Assembly: GCF_021729015.1 (NCBI RefSeq)
Contig: NZ_JAJQQZ010000001.1
Coordinates: 310,001-374,000 of the forward strand
Length of the DNA stretch: 64,000 nt
Reading direction: 5' to 3'
Source: Halobacterium rubrum
Lineage (GTDB): Archaea > Halobacteriota > Halobacteria > Halobacteriales > Halobacteriaceae
Positions within the stretch are counted from its first letter, which is position 1. Each line of letters starts with the position of its first letter. Positions 50,712-59,554 of the stretch are shown here, one piece after another. The notes below the pieces were generated by a model, which ran no database searches, was not told where the DNA came from, and saw nothing but the letters and a program-made list of their open reading frames with translations. The position numbers were made by a program, and so were the translations under genes.

Positions 50712-53359
50712 CAGATCGAGCGCAGGTGGTCCTTGTTCGGCTGGTAGAGCTCGCCCTTCTCCTTGAGCTTCTCTATCTCGTGTTCGGCCTTCTCGGCGTC
50801 CATCCCGACCTCCTCTGCGCGGTCGAGCACCTCCTCGACGGGGGCGCCCTCGTCGAACTCCTCCTCGATCTCGCCGATGAGCGCCTTGATGTTCTTCACG
50901 CGGTCCCGCTGGGTCTTCGACTGCCCGGTTTCGACCACGTCGGCGTCGAACTCGCCCGTCTCCGGGTCCACGCCGATGTCCTGCAGACACGACCGCACGA
51001 TGGAGATGACGCGGTCGGCGTCCTCCTGCTCGACCGTGTCGGAGAGCCGCAGCCGCGCGGAGGCCTCCGCCAGCCGCACGATTGCCTCCAGCTGGCGGGC
51101 CGTGACCGGCACGGGCGCGTCCTCGTCGGCGCCCTTCGACCGCAGGTCCACGTAGAAGTCCTCGATGGCCTGTTTGGCCTCGGCGGTCATCGTCGGGAAG
51201 CAGTTCCGGCGAGCGTACGCGATGTACTTCCGCAGCAGGTCCGGGTCGATGGCCGGCGCCACCTCCTCCGTCTGGCTGTCGATCTCCTCCTCGCTGTAGT
51301 TCGCGTTCGCGAGCTGCTCGTTCTGCGTGTTCAGCTCCCCGGCGTAGTTCGTCTGCAGGATGTGCTCGGCGAGCGCCGCGTCCTCCTCGGGGTCGGGCTC
51401 GTCCGTCACCGTGAAGATCAAGTCGAACCGCGAGATGAGCGCCGGCTCCAGGTCGATCTGCTCGCCGATCGGTTCGTACTGGTCGAATCGCCCGTACTTC
51501 GGGTTCGCCGCCCCCAGCAGCGAACACCGCGCCTTCAGCGTCGCGTTGATGCCCGCCTTCGAGATCGAGATCTTCTGCTGTTCGAGCGCCTCGTGCATCG
51601 CCGACCGGTCGTCGTCGGCCATCTTGTCCAGCTCGTCGACCGCCGCCACGCCGTTGTCCGCGAGCACGAGCGCGCCCGCCTCCAGCGTCCACTGCTGGCC
51701 GTCGCCGAAGTCGTCGCGTACAGCTGCGGCCGTGAGGCCCGCCGCTGAGGACCCTTTCCCGGAGGTGTAGACCGAGCGCGGCGCGATGTTCTGGACGTAC
51801 GAAATCATCTGGGAGTTGTGCGAGACCACGCCGTCTGTGAGGTAGTTGTGCGTCCCCTCGACTTCGAGGTCGTACACCCACTCCTCGTCGGTCTCGACCT
51901 CTTCGATAGTCTCGATGCGAGTCCATTCGACACTCTCTGAGCTTTCCTCCTCGGAGAGTGGGGCTGGAGCGCGCTCATGCACGACCCCACCGTCGGTTGC
52001 GACCTGACTCGGGTCGTAGCCGTCTGGTTCCACTCCCACGAACTGCCCGGGTTCGAGGTCGTCGGCTCGGACTGCTTCGGGGCCTTGCGAACCCGGGACG
52101 AACAGCGGGTGGCTCGGCGTGACGGTGACCTCGTGGCCGTTGGCCGTTCGGACGCGGTACATCGTCTCCGGCGCCTCGCGCTTCCAGACCTTCGTCGCGC
52201 GGCGCTGCACGAGCGTGCCGTCCGGTGCGAGCGACGGAACCGCGAGGTCGGCGTCGTCCCAGACGCCGTCGTCGACGGGCTTCGGGTCGTCGAGATTCGA
52301 CTCGACGAGGTCTCGAATCTCGTGTTCACTGCCGTCCGCGAGCGTCACAGTGGTATCGCCGCGCACGCACTTCCCGGTACCCGGGTCCCCTATCAGCAGC
52401 ATGTGGAGGTCGCCGCGAATGCGGGATTCGTCCGGGAGGTGTTTGGTGACGCCGGAGAACAACTGGAGGATCATCGCGAGTTTGGCTTCCCGGTGGCCGT
52501 AGATGGCGGGCGCCATCGAGTCGACCATCTCCTCGTAGATGTCGTCGTGGTCGGAGAGCTCGATGATCTCTTTTTTGTCCTCCTCGGTGATGTTCATCTC
52601 GTCGAACTCGGCGTCCTCGATGACGACCGACGACCCCTCCATGTAGTGTTCGAAGACGGGGGAGTCGGTGGCCTCCTCGCTCTGGTCGAGGCGGAGGACG
52701 CCGGTGACGGTGACGTGGTCGCCGGGCGTGACTTCGCCGGTGGCGTCGTCCTCGATGTGGATGTCGATGCTCTGGGGGGTTTCGCCACCCGCCAGCCCCT
52801 CGGGGGACTCCTGCACGCGGAGCTTCTGGGAGTCGACGAACTCCGAGCGGTCGGGGTCGAGCTTGAAGGGGCCCTGGCGCTCGCAGGACTCGCACTGGTA
52901 GGGCTCCTGGAAGCCGGCGTCGCCCTGCGGGACTTCGGTCTCGGCGCCGCAGCGCTGGCAGACGAAGACGGCGCGCTGGATCTTCGGCATGACGTCGGTC
53001 GCCTTCCGCACCATCCCCTGCACGGAGACGAGCGTGTTGAGGTGCTCGGCCCGAATCTCCCGAATTTCGGTGTGCTCGGAGAGGCCCTGGACGCGGACGT
53101 GGGCCTGTCCGAGGCTGACGTCGACGGGGAGGTCGTAGAGCCGCAGGGCCTCCTCGGCGGCCTCCTGGAGCTGGTCGGGGTGGTTGATGTAGTCGTCGGC
53201 CAGGTCGGGGTCCATCTGGTAGAGGTCCCGCCAGTCCAGCTCGAGCGACTTCGACTCGCGGGGGTACTCGCGCGCGAGCTGCGCGACGTCCTCGCTGTAG
53301 TACCGGCGGTAGAACTCCTCGAATCGGTCGACGAGCTCCTGGTTGGCGGCCTGGGCCAT
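50711..53359 (-). CDS. mcm: replicative DNA helicase MCM, interrupted by an intein
   Basis: 882 aa as translated, about 697 aa after removal of the intein at residues 331-515. N-terminal domain with zinc site CQRC...CESC (about 129-152) and OB-fold beta-hairpin region. AAA+ core: Walker A LLIGDPGTGK, split by the intein directly after the Lys; Walker B LVLADNGVAAVDELDKM; sensor/ATPase LLGAANPKYGRFDQY; arginine finger LISRFDLIF. C-terminal winged-helix part (EIEEEFDEGAPVEEVLDRAE). ATG 53359 gives MAQAANQELVDRFEEFYRRY. A TATA-like TTCTTAGG lies about 30 bases upstream. Followed by a coupled 93-aa gene. Confidence 0.96.
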   Translation of the reverse strand: MAQAANQELVDRFEEFYRRYYSEDVAQLAREYPRESKSLELDWRDLYQMDPDLADDYINHPDQLQEAAEEALRLYDLPVDVSLGQAHVRVQGLSEHTEIREIRAEHLNTLVSVQGMVRKATDVMPKIQRAVFVCQRCGAETEVPQGDAGFQEPYQCESCERQGPFKLDPDRSEFVDSQKLRVQESPEGLAGGETPQSIDIHIEDDATGEVTPGDHVTVTGVLRLDQSEEATDSPVFEHYMEGSSVVIEDAEFDEMNITEEDKKEIIELSDHDDIYEEMVDSMAPAIYGHREAKLAMILQLFSGVTKHLPDESRIRGDLHMLLIGDPGTGKCVRGDTTVTLADGSEHEIRDLVESNLDDPKPVDDGVWDDADLAVPSLAPDGTLVQRRATKVWKREAPETMYRVRTANGHEVTVTPSHPLFVPGSQGPEAVRADDLEPGQFVGVEPDGYDPSQVATDGGVVHERAPAPLSEEESSESVEWTRIETIEEVETDEEWVYDLEVEGTHNYLTDGVVSHNSQMISYVQNIAPRSVYTSGKGSSAAGLTAAAVRDDFGDGQQWTLEAGALVLADNGVAAVDELDKMADDDRSAMHEALEQQKISISKAGINATLKARCSLLGAANPKYGRFDQYEPIGEQIDLEPALISRFDLIFTVTDEPDPEEDAALAEHILQTNYAGELNTQNEQLANANYSEEEIDSQTEEVAPAIDPDLLRKYIAYARRNCFPTMTAEAKQAIEDFYVDLRSKGADEDAPVPVTARQLEAIVRLAEASARLRLSDTVEQEDADRVISIVRSCLQDIGVDPETGEFDADVVETGQSKTQRDRVKNIKALIGEIEEEFDEGAPVEEVLDRAEEVGMDAEKAEHEIEKLKEKGELYQPNKDHLRSI
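51815..52369 (-). other. mini-intein in the MCM Walker A loop (185 aa)
   Basis: Begins with Cys after GDPGTGK (CVRGDTTVTLADGSEHEIRD, block A) and ends VSHN before Ser (SQMISYV). Block B: HEVTVTPSHPLFVPGSQG. Block F and G: EWVYDLEVEGTHNYLTDGVV SHN. With 185 residues there is no room for a homing endonuclease, so it is a splicing-only mini-intein. Nucleophiles Cys1, Asn185 and Ser+1 are intact, as is the penultimate His, so splicing should work. Insertion before the Walker A Ser is a known intein site in archaeal MCM. Confidence 0.93.
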
Positions 53360-53387
53360 TCTGTCCTTCCGGGGTAGTGCTCGCTGG

Positions 53388-53395
53388 CCTAAGAA
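53388..53395 (-). promoter_or_regulatory. TATA-like element of mcm
   Basis: On the minus strand TTCTTAGG, about 29-36 bases before ATG 53359. The 148-base gap to apbC also has a small hairpin CGGGCT-TCGAC-AGCCCG at 53435-53451, perhaps the apbC terminator. Confidence 0.4.
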
Positions 53396-53507
53396 GGTTC
53401 GCAAACCGGGGTGGAACTGGTCGGCTGCCTAGTTCGGGCTTCGACAGCCCGCAGCGAGGAGTGCAAGAAGCGGCGGGAGACGGTGCTAGGAGCGACTGCG
53501 GCGGGCG

Positions 53508-54710
53508 TCAGTCGGCCGTGGAGTCCGGCGCTTCGACGTCTTCCGTGGTGTCAGCCGACTTCTCAACTCCGTCTGCTTCGGGGCTGTCGTCAGCGGCGTC
53601 GCTGTCGGGACTGTCGTCGCCGTCACCGCCGCCCGGCACCGACTCCTGGCTGTCGAGGCCGACCTCGCCGGCGACCTTCGCGCGGTTCACTTCCCCGATG
53701 CGGTCGGCGGTGGCGTCCACGAACTCGAAGAGGTCCTCGCGGACCTCGCTGTCCTCCTCGCGGATGGTCGGGCCCGCCATGTCGCCGCTGTCGAAGTCGG
53801 GGTGGACGGGGAGCTCGGCGAGCACCGGGACGCCGTAGTCCTCGCGAATCTCGTCGCCGCCGCCCTCGCCGAACACGCGGTGGGTGTCGCCGCAGTCCGG
53901 ACACTGGAACGCGGCCATGTTCTCGACGACGCCGAGGATGGGGGCGTCGTGCTTCTCGAAGAGTTTGAGCCCCTTCCGGGCGTCCGCGACCGCCATCTCC
54001 TGTGGGGTCGTGACGACGACGACGCCCGCCAGCGGCAGCGTCTGCAGGAGGTTCAGCGAGGCATCACCGGTGCCCGGCGGCAGGTCGACGACGAGGTAGT
54101 CCAGCCGCCCCCACTCGACCTCGTTGATGAACTTCATCATCACGTTGTTCACCATCGGGCCGCGCAGGACGGCGGGGTCGTCGCCGTCCGGCATCATGTG
54201 GTCGGTGCTCATCACGCGCACGCCGTCCGACGCCGGCGGCACGATCTCCTCGTTCGGCGTCATCCCGGGGTCGTTCTCCGTGGGCAGCAGCCGGGGAACG
54301 TTCGGGCCGTGGACGTCGGCGTCGAGGATGCCGACGCGCGCCCCGCGGTCGTTCAGGCCCGCTGCGAGGTTCGCGGCGACGGTCGTCTTCCCGACGCCGC
54401 CCTTCCCGGACGCGACGGCGACGATGTTCTTCACGCCGGGCAGGACGTCCTCGTCGAAGCCCTGGTCCTCGCCGACGCTCGCGCGCAGGTCCGGTTCCAG
54501 ACCGGCGTCCTCGACGACGTCCCGGATCTCGTTGCCGATCTCCATCTCCGTCGGCGAGTACGGCGCGTTGAACGCCAGCGAGATTCGTGCCTCGTCGTCC
54601 TCCCCGATGGCGATGTCGTTGACCAGTCCCATCGAGACGACGTCGTCGCCGTTGTCTGGGTCCTCTACCGCTCTGAGTTGCTGTTTGAGTTCGGATGCAG
54701 TGGGTGTCAT
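53508..54710 (-). CDS. apbC: Mrp/ApbC-family Fe-S cluster carrier ATPase
   Basis: 400 aa. N-terminal MIP18/DUF59 domain (LRAVEDPDNGDDVVSMGLVN; ISLAFNAPYSPTEMEIGNEI) fused to a P-loop ATPase: VAVASGKGGVGKTTVAANLA (about residues 96-115), VGILDADVHGPNVPRLL, LDYLVVDLPPGTGDASLNLL. The Fe-S ligands C-x2-C are in NMAAFQCPDCGDTHRVFGEG. A disordered Asp/Glu/Ser-rich tail of about 50 residues ends the protein. It holds and transfers Fe-S clusters in the cytoplasm; the adjacent FeS/NrfD genes are plausible but unproven clients. Confidence 0.94.
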   Translation of the reverse strand: MTPTASELKQQLRAVEDPDNGDDVVSMGLVNDIAIGEDDEARISLAFNAPYSPTEMEIGNEIRDVVEDAGLEPDLRASVGEDQGFDEDVLPGVKNIVAVASGKGGVGKTTVAANLAAGLNDRGARVGILDADVHGPNVPRLLPTENDPGMTPNEEIVPPASDGVRVMSTDHMMPDGDDPAVLRGPMVNNVMMKFINEVEWGRLDYLVVDLPPGTGDASLNLLQTLPLAGVVVVTTPQEMAVADARKGLKLFEKHDAPILGVVENMAAFQCPDCGDTHRVFGEGGGDEIREDYGVPVLAELPVHPDFDSGDMAGPTIREEDSEVREDLFEFVDATADRIGEVNRAKVAGEVGLDSQESVPGGGDGDDSPDSDAADDSPEADGVEKSADTTEDVEAPDSTAD

Positions 54711-54790
54711 GGTGTGGTGCCGGGGTCGCGTCGAGTCGTGGTCGGTCGAGTGCGGTCGCAGCGCGATTCGAGGTGGTCAGCGCGCGGCGT

Positions 54791-55015
54791 TCAGAAGAAC
54801 ACCACGTCGATGACCATCGTGGCGACGAACAGGCTTCCCCACAGCGTCGTCGTCAGCCCGACGAGGTAGCCAACGCCGAGCGCGACGCGCTTCGCGTCGG
54901 TTGGCTTCCCGACCACCCACGCCGCCAGCATCAGGTAGATGGGCAACAGGACGATGCCGAAGATGAGGTACGTGCCCGGGCCGACGAACGGGAGCACGAA
55001 CGGCGGAAGCGCCAT
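54791..55015 (-). CDS. small membrane subunit of the FeS/NrfD module
   Basis: 74 aa with two helices (GPGTYLIFGIVLLPIYLMLA and GVGYLVGLTTTLWGSLFVAT). Its ATG overlaps the NrfD stop by one base (TGATG), so it belongs to the same transcript and is likely a small subunit of that membrane complex. Confidence 0.75.
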   Translation of the reverse strand: MALPPFVLPFVGPGTYLIFGIVLLPIYLMLAAWVVGKPTDAKRVALGVGYLVGLTTTLWGSLFVATMVIDVVFF

Positions 55016-56346
55016 CAGTCACTCACCTCCGTGGCCTCCGCGTCGTCGTGGTGGTCCTGGATGGCGTGCAGTTCGACGACTGGGATGACCTTCGAGACGA
55101 CGAGGAAGAACAGCACGACGATGCCGACCGCGCCCAGAATCGAGGACAGCTCCACCGGCGACGGGATGTAGTGGCCGGGGACACCGTCGTACAGCGCGAA
55201 GTGGGCGTGCTGGAGTCCCTCGACGACGAACAGCGTCTTCTCGATGAGCGTTCCGACGAGCACGAGGAACGACACCGCGACGATGCGCGGAATCGAGAAC
55301 AGCGACGCCTTCAGCGCGGACGCGAAGATGTACAGCAGCCCGAGGCCGACCAGGCCGATGGCGACCCAGTAGACGGGCGTCGAGAGCTTCACCTCGGTGG
55401 CGTGCTGGAGCGTTGTCGGCGCCGCGAAGATGCCCGTCATCACCTGCTGGAGCTGCAGCCAGAGGAAGAGTAGAGCGAAGAAGCCGAGCCACTTCGACAG
55501 GCCGTAGAACACCTGGTCGGGGATGAGCTCCTCCCAGTCGTAGACGTACCGGAACGCCGCCGCGATGATGATGATGCCGCTGACGGCCGACGTCAGCGCG
55601 ATGGAGAGGAACGACGGCCCCTGGACGCCGCCCGCCCAGCCCGCCATCGACGGCAGCAGGGCGAACAGCCACGGGATGACGCCGCCGTGCAACAGCAGGG
55701 GCGCCATGATGATGATGGCGAACGCGAGCCACCACACCATGCGCTCGACGACCTGGTCCTCCTTCTCGCTGTACCCCAGCATGAGCGCCTTGTACAGCGG
55801 TTCGAAGGTGTCCGGCAGCCGGTCACGCAGGCGGTGGATGTCGTACCGGATGGTGAGCAGGAGGTAGGTCGCCGTCAGCACGAAGTACGCCGTGATGACG
55901 GTGACGTCCCACATGAGCGGCGACCACTGGACGCGCGTCGGCCACGCCGGGACGACGCTCGTCACGAGCCGGTCCGGCCGGCCGACGTGGATCATGATGT
56001 AGAGGCCGGCGCAGGTGAGTGCGGCGATGGTGAGCAACTCGGCCATGCGCGCGACCGGCTGGTAGGTGTCCATGCCGAGCAGCCGGACCGCGGCCGAGAG
56101 GATGATGCCGCCGTGGGCGATGCCGACCCACCAGATGAACGCCCCGATGTACAGCCCCCACGGGACGCCGCCGCCGGACCCCCAGTCGGCGAGGTTCGTG
56201 ACGATGAGGCCGTTCGACAGCTGCTGGTAGTAGAAGAACAGCCAGACGCCGATGCCCGCGAGCGCGGCGAGCAGCGCGCCGACGTACCGCTTCGACGGCG
56301 CCTGAATCGGCCGAGTCAGGGTTTCACGCCCGACGTCGGTGCTCAT
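55015..56346 (-). CDS. nrfD: NrfD/PsrC-family quinone-interacting membrane subunit
   Basis: 443 aa, about 9-10 helices (YVGALLAALAGIGVWLFFYY; GLYIGAFIWWVGIAHGGIIL; LMWDVTVITAYFVLTATYLL). The family is the quinol-reactive membrane anchor of polysulfide/DMSO/nitrite reductase and alternative complex III systems. It has the paired HGG motifs (GIAHGGIILSAAVR and LLLHGGVIPWLF) near the putative quinone site. Its ATG overlaps the stop of the FeS subunit gene (ATGA). No molybdopterin catalytic subunit is adjacent. Confidence 0.9.
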   Translation of the reverse strand: MSTDVGRETLTRPIQAPSKRYVGALLAALAGIGVWLFFYYQQLSNGLIVTNLADWGSGGGVPWGLYIGAFIWWVGIAHGGIILSAAVRLLGMDTYQPVARMAELLTIAALTCAGLYIMIHVGRPDRLVTSVVPAWPTRVQWSPLMWDVTVITAYFVLTATYLLLTIRYDIHRLRDRLPDTFEPLYKALMLGYSEKEDQVVERMVWWLAFAIIIMAPLLLHGGVIPWLFALLPSMAGWAGGVQGPSFLSIALTSAVSGIIIIAAAFRYVYDWEELIPDQVFYGLSKWLGFFALLFLWLQLQQVMTGIFAAPTTLQHATEVKLSTPVYWVAIGLVGLGLLYIFASALKASLFSIPRIVAVSFLVLVGTLIEKTLFVVEGLQHAHFALYDGVPGHYIPSPVELSSILGAVGIVVLFFLVVSKVIPVVELHAIQDHHDDAEATEVSD

Positions 56347-57596
56347 GCCTCTTCACCTCCCTCCTGGTTGGCCATCGCGCCGTTGTCCAGGACCTCCTCC
56401 TTGCGGTCGTCGACGAGGCCGACGTCCTCGTAGGAGACGGGCCCCTCGACTTGCTCGGCGTCCTGGGACGGCTCGTTGCCGACGTACCGGACGTTCGGGT
56501 CCGTGCCGCGCTCCTCCATCAGCTGGAACGTGGAGACGGTGTGTTCCTTCCGGTTCTGGAACGTCATGTCGTTTTCCTGTTCGTCCTTGTACTGTTCGAG
56601 GTGCGTGTTCGGCGCGCTCTCGGGGTCGTTGAGGTCGCCGAAGTGGATGGCGTCCATCGCGCACGCCTCCTCGCAGGCCGTCGTGCCGATCTTGTCGTCG
56701 CCCATCTTGCCGTCCTGGCGGTCGACGCAGAACGTGCACTTCCCCATCACGCCCTCGGGCGGGCGGGCACCGACCCAGCGGCCGCGCTCGTCCTGGGACT
56801 GGCTCTCGGGAATCTCGGACTGCGGGTGGTCGGGTTCGCCCCACTGGAAGTAGTTGACGCCGTACGGACACGAGACCTCGCAGTACCGGCAGCCGATACA
56901 GATCTCGTAGTCCGTTAGCACGAGACCGTCCTGCTCGCGGGTGTGGCGAGCACCGACCGGACACACCTTCGTACACGGCGAGTCCGTGCAGTGCTGGCAC
57001 GGCCGCACGAGGAAGTTCTCGTCGTCCTGGTGGTCGTCCTCGTACGTGAAGACGTACATCCAGTTGGCGCCCCCCGAGAGCTTGTGCTCCTGGTCGCAGG
57101 CGACCATACACGCCAGACACCCGTCGCAGTTGTTGAGGTTGATCGTCATCCCCCAGCGGGTGCCGTCGTACTCGTCGCCGCCCTCGCCCTCGGCCGACGC
57201 CGCGCGGTTCTCGCCCGCGCTGGCGAAGATGCTGAGCGCGGCGACGGCGGCGCCGCCCTTCTTCATCACTTCGCGCCGGGAGAGGTCTTTCTCGTCGGCG
57301 AGCGCCTGGAGCTTGTCGCCGACCCCCTCGCCGTCCCCGGCGTCGACGTTGCCGACGTCGTCGAGGAGGCCGTTGAGTTCGCGGTCGTCCTCGCCGAACT
57401 CCTCGAGGATGTCCTCGTGGTACTGGCGGTAGAACTCGGCCTCGCCGAGTTCGCCGGCCGCGACTCGCTGGGCGTCTTTCGCCATCTCGACGCCGAGCTC
57501 GGTGTCGTACTCGGTGTCGTCGAGTACGCGTTCCATGCGCCTCGTCTCGTCTTCGCTGAACGAAGTCGTCTGGTCAGTTTTGTCCTCGTCTGGCAT
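56343..57596 (-). CDS. four-cluster ferredoxin-type subunit with internal Tat signal
   Basis: 417 aa. Residues 1-100 are an acidic helical extension. A Tat motif, DLSRREVMKKGGAAVAALSI, starts near residue 104 and is thus internal, not N-terminal. The FeS part has the pattern of NrfC/DmsB/PsrB: NNCDGCLACMVACDQEHKL, RPCQHCTDSPCTKVCPVGAR, CIGCRYCEVSCPYGVNYFQW, and KCTFCVDRQ with CEEACAMDAI, enough for four [4Fe-4S] clusters. The start is supported by a GGAGGAG ribosome site seven bases before ATG 57596. A similar N-terminal domain is recorded for halobacterial ferredoxin subunits. Confidence 0.9.
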   Translation of the reverse strand: MPDEDKTDQTTSFSEDETRRMERVLDDTEYDTELGVEMAKDAQRVAAGELGEAEFYRQYHEDILEEFGEDDRELNGLLDDVGNVDAGDGEGVGDKLQALADEKDLSRREVMKKGGAAVAALSIFASAGENRAASAEGEGGDEYDGTRWGMTINLNNCDGCLACMVACDQEHKLSGGANWMYVFTYEDDHQDDENFLVRPCQHCTDSPCTKVCPVGARHTREQDGLVLTDYEICIGCRYCEVSCPYGVNYFQWGEPDHPQSEIPESQSQDERGRWVGARPPEGVMGKCTFCVDRQDGKMGDDKIGTTACEEACAMDAIHFGDLNDPESAPNTHLEQYKDEQENDMTFQNRKEHTVSTFQLMEERGTDPNVRYVGNEPSQDAEQVEGPVSYEDVGLVDDRKEEVLDNGAMANQEGGEEA

Positions 57597-57603
57597 TCGT
57601 ATC

Positions 57604-57610
57604 TCCTCCG
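57604..57610 (-). promoter_or_regulatory. strong ribosome binding site of the FeS subunit gene
   Basis: GGAGGAG on the minus strand, seven bases before ATG 57596. One of few clear Shine-Dalgarno sites in the window; it implies a leadered transcript. The gap 57597-57861 is a divergent promoter region. Confidence 0.6.
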
Positions 57611-57810
57611 GGTCGGGAGCGGCGCAGCGGCCCAGCCAGCCGCCGTCGGTTCCGTCGCCACTCCGCGGCTACCCGCCTGTACCGGGCGTTACGACACGAC
57701 GGGCAAGAACAGCCCACCCCGTTTTCACGAACTGGGCACCGGCCCGAAGATGTTAGTCGAGGAGACGAGGCCGTGGCTGACCCGGTCGCGGAACGGCTGG
57801 CGGTGAAGCC

Positions 57811-57820
57811 AACCCTTAGT
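57811..57820 (+). promoter_or_regulatory. TATA-like element of the second 7TM kinase
   Basis: AACCCTTAGT, about 27 bases before a start near 57843; GGAGGA at 57850-57855 is then a ribosome site six bases before GTG 57862. Together they support the GTG start. Confidence 0.5.
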
Positions 57821-57861
57821 ACCCTCCGGCTCCGTGAGAGTCCTGTGACGGAGGACCAGCA

Positions 57862-59535
57862 GTGACGAGTTCGACGCTCGGTATCGCGACAATCGACATC
57901 GCGTACGCCGGGCTGTTCGTGCTGGCAGCGGTCGTGTCGGCCGCCAGCAGCTGGCGAGCTCGACGCGTCGAAGACCGGGAGACGCGCCACGGACTGGTCG
58001 TGTTGCTCGCGACCGCCAGCGGCTGGTCCGCCACCCACGCCATCACGCTGCTCGCACCGTCCGAACTGGTCGCCGACACCGCCTACCTCGTCGGCCTCGT
58101 GCTCGGGTTCTCGACCGTGTGGGCGTGGCTGTACTTCTGCTCGGCGTACACCGGCCGCGTTCTCCACCGCGACACCGCGGTGGTCACCGGGAGTATCTTC
58201 ACGTACCTCGCCGTGGTCGCCGTGAAACTCACCAACCCCATCCACCACCTCTACTACCGGGCGACCTACCAGCCCGCGGAGTTCCCGTTCTTCGTCGTCG
58301 AACACGGCATTTTCCACTGGGGCGTCACCGGCCTGTCGTACGCGCTTGCCGGGATTGGGATGTTCATGCTGTTCGAGTTGTTCCGCGAAGCGGACTACGG
58401 CACGCGGCCGCTCGCTGCACTCGTCGGCGTGATGGCGGTACCCGCCATCCTGGACGTGTACAGTTTCGCGAGTCCGCGGCTCGTCGACATCATCCACTCG
58501 CCGCTCGGCGTCGCCGTGTTCGCCGTCGGCGTCCTCTTCGTCCACGAGAACCGCTTCCTCGCCGTCCAGCTCACGGGTGACATCGACGAGCCGGTCGTTC
58601 TGCTCGACGACGACGACCGCGTCCGCGCGGTCAACGACAACGCCCGCGCTCGCCTCCCGAGCCTCGACGGCGCAGTCGGGAAGTCGCTCGCCGACTCCGC
58701 GCCGACGATTGCGGCCCACATCGACGGCGACGACGACGTGCTCGCCGTCCGCCGCGGCGACGACACCGAGTACTACCTCGTCGCCGAGTCGACGTTCTCG
58801 CTGGGCGCCAGCAGCCTCGGCCGCGTCGCCGTCTTCACCGAAATCACCGAGACCGAACGCCAACGACGCGAGGTCGAACGCCACAACGCCCAGCTCGAGG
58901 GGTTCGCCGCGGGCGTCAACCACGAACTCCGGAACGCCATCCAGGTCGCCACGGGGTACACGTCGCAGGCCGCCAGCGCACTCGAGTCCGAGGACGTCAC
59001 CGGCGCCCGGCAGTCCCTCGAACGCGTCTCGGAGGCCGTCGACCGCATGGAGGACCGCGTCGGCGACCTCTCGACGCTCGCCCGCCACGGCCGCACGCTC
59101 CGCGACACCGACACCGTCGACGTCCGCGAGGCGGCCCGGGCGGCCTGGCAGACCACGGACACCGGCGACTCGGAACTCACAGTCACGGGCGACGCCACCG
59201 TCGACGCCGACCGCGTCCGCCTCGAAGACCTCTTCGAGGCCGCCTTCGAGTTCACCGTCGACAACGACGCCAGTCACGTCGCCGTCGATATCGGCGAGAA
59301 GACGTTCACCATCGAGGACGACGGCGCAGCGCCCTCGGTCACCGACACCGAACGCTTCTTCGACTACGGCGACGCCGTTCCGTCGACGCAGGCCGGCATG
59401 CACCTCCCGAACGTCCAGACGCTCGCCCGCGTCCACGGCTGGACGGTCACCGTCGACACCGACTACCGGGACGGCCTCCGCCTCGAAATCGCGACCGAAC
59501 CCGCCCCGCTCGCGCTCACCGAACCTCCCGAGTGA
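57862..59535 (+). CDS. 7TM sensor histidine kinase with degenerate ATPase domain
   Basis: 557 aa from GTG 57862. N-terminal seven helices with WLYFCSAYTGRVLHRDTAVV, matching the kinase at 44026. PAS-like domain DEPVVLLDDDDRVRAVNDNA. HisKA-like His354 in VNHELRNAIQVATGYTSQAA. The ATPase region is decayed: the N box reads LFEAAFEFTVDNDASHVAVD without the Asn pair, G1 is EDDGAAPSV instead of DxGxG, and no GTGFGL-type G2 loop is present. It may be a sensor that cannot phosphorylate, or relies on a partner kinase. No regulator gene is adjacent. Confidence 0.85.
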   Translation: MTSSTLGIATIDIAYAGLFVLAAVVSAASSWRARRVEDRETRHGLVVLLATASGWSATHAITLLAPSELVADTAYLVGLVLGFSTVWAWLYFCSAYTGRVLHRDTAVVTGSIFTYLAVVAVKLTNPIHHLYYRATYQPAEFPFFVVEHGIFHWGVTGLSYALAGIGMFMLFELFREADYGTRPLAALVGVMAVPAILDVYSFASPRLVDIIHSPLGVAVFAVGVLFVHENRFLAVQLTGDIDEPVVLLDDDDRVRAVNDNARARLPSLDGAVGKSLADSAPTIAAHIDGDDDVLAVRRGDDTEYYLVAESTFSLGASSLGRVAVFTEITETERQRREVERHNAQLEGFAAGVNHELRNAIQVATGYTSQAASALESEDVTGARQSLERVSEAVDRMEDRVGDLSTLARHGRTLRDTDTVDVREAARAAWQTTDTGDSELTVTGDATVDADRVRLEDLFEAAFEFTVDNDASHVAVDIGEKTFTIEDDGAAPSVTDTERFFDYGDAVPSTQAGMHLPNVQTLARVHGWTVTVDTDYRDGLRLEIATEPAPLALTEPPE

Positions 59536-59554
59536 CTGCCGGGCGCGCCGGCGG

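Noticed and set aside
51977-53377. Plus-strand ORF of 466 codons across the MCM gene
   Set aside because: Antisense to the helicase and intein; no coding features.
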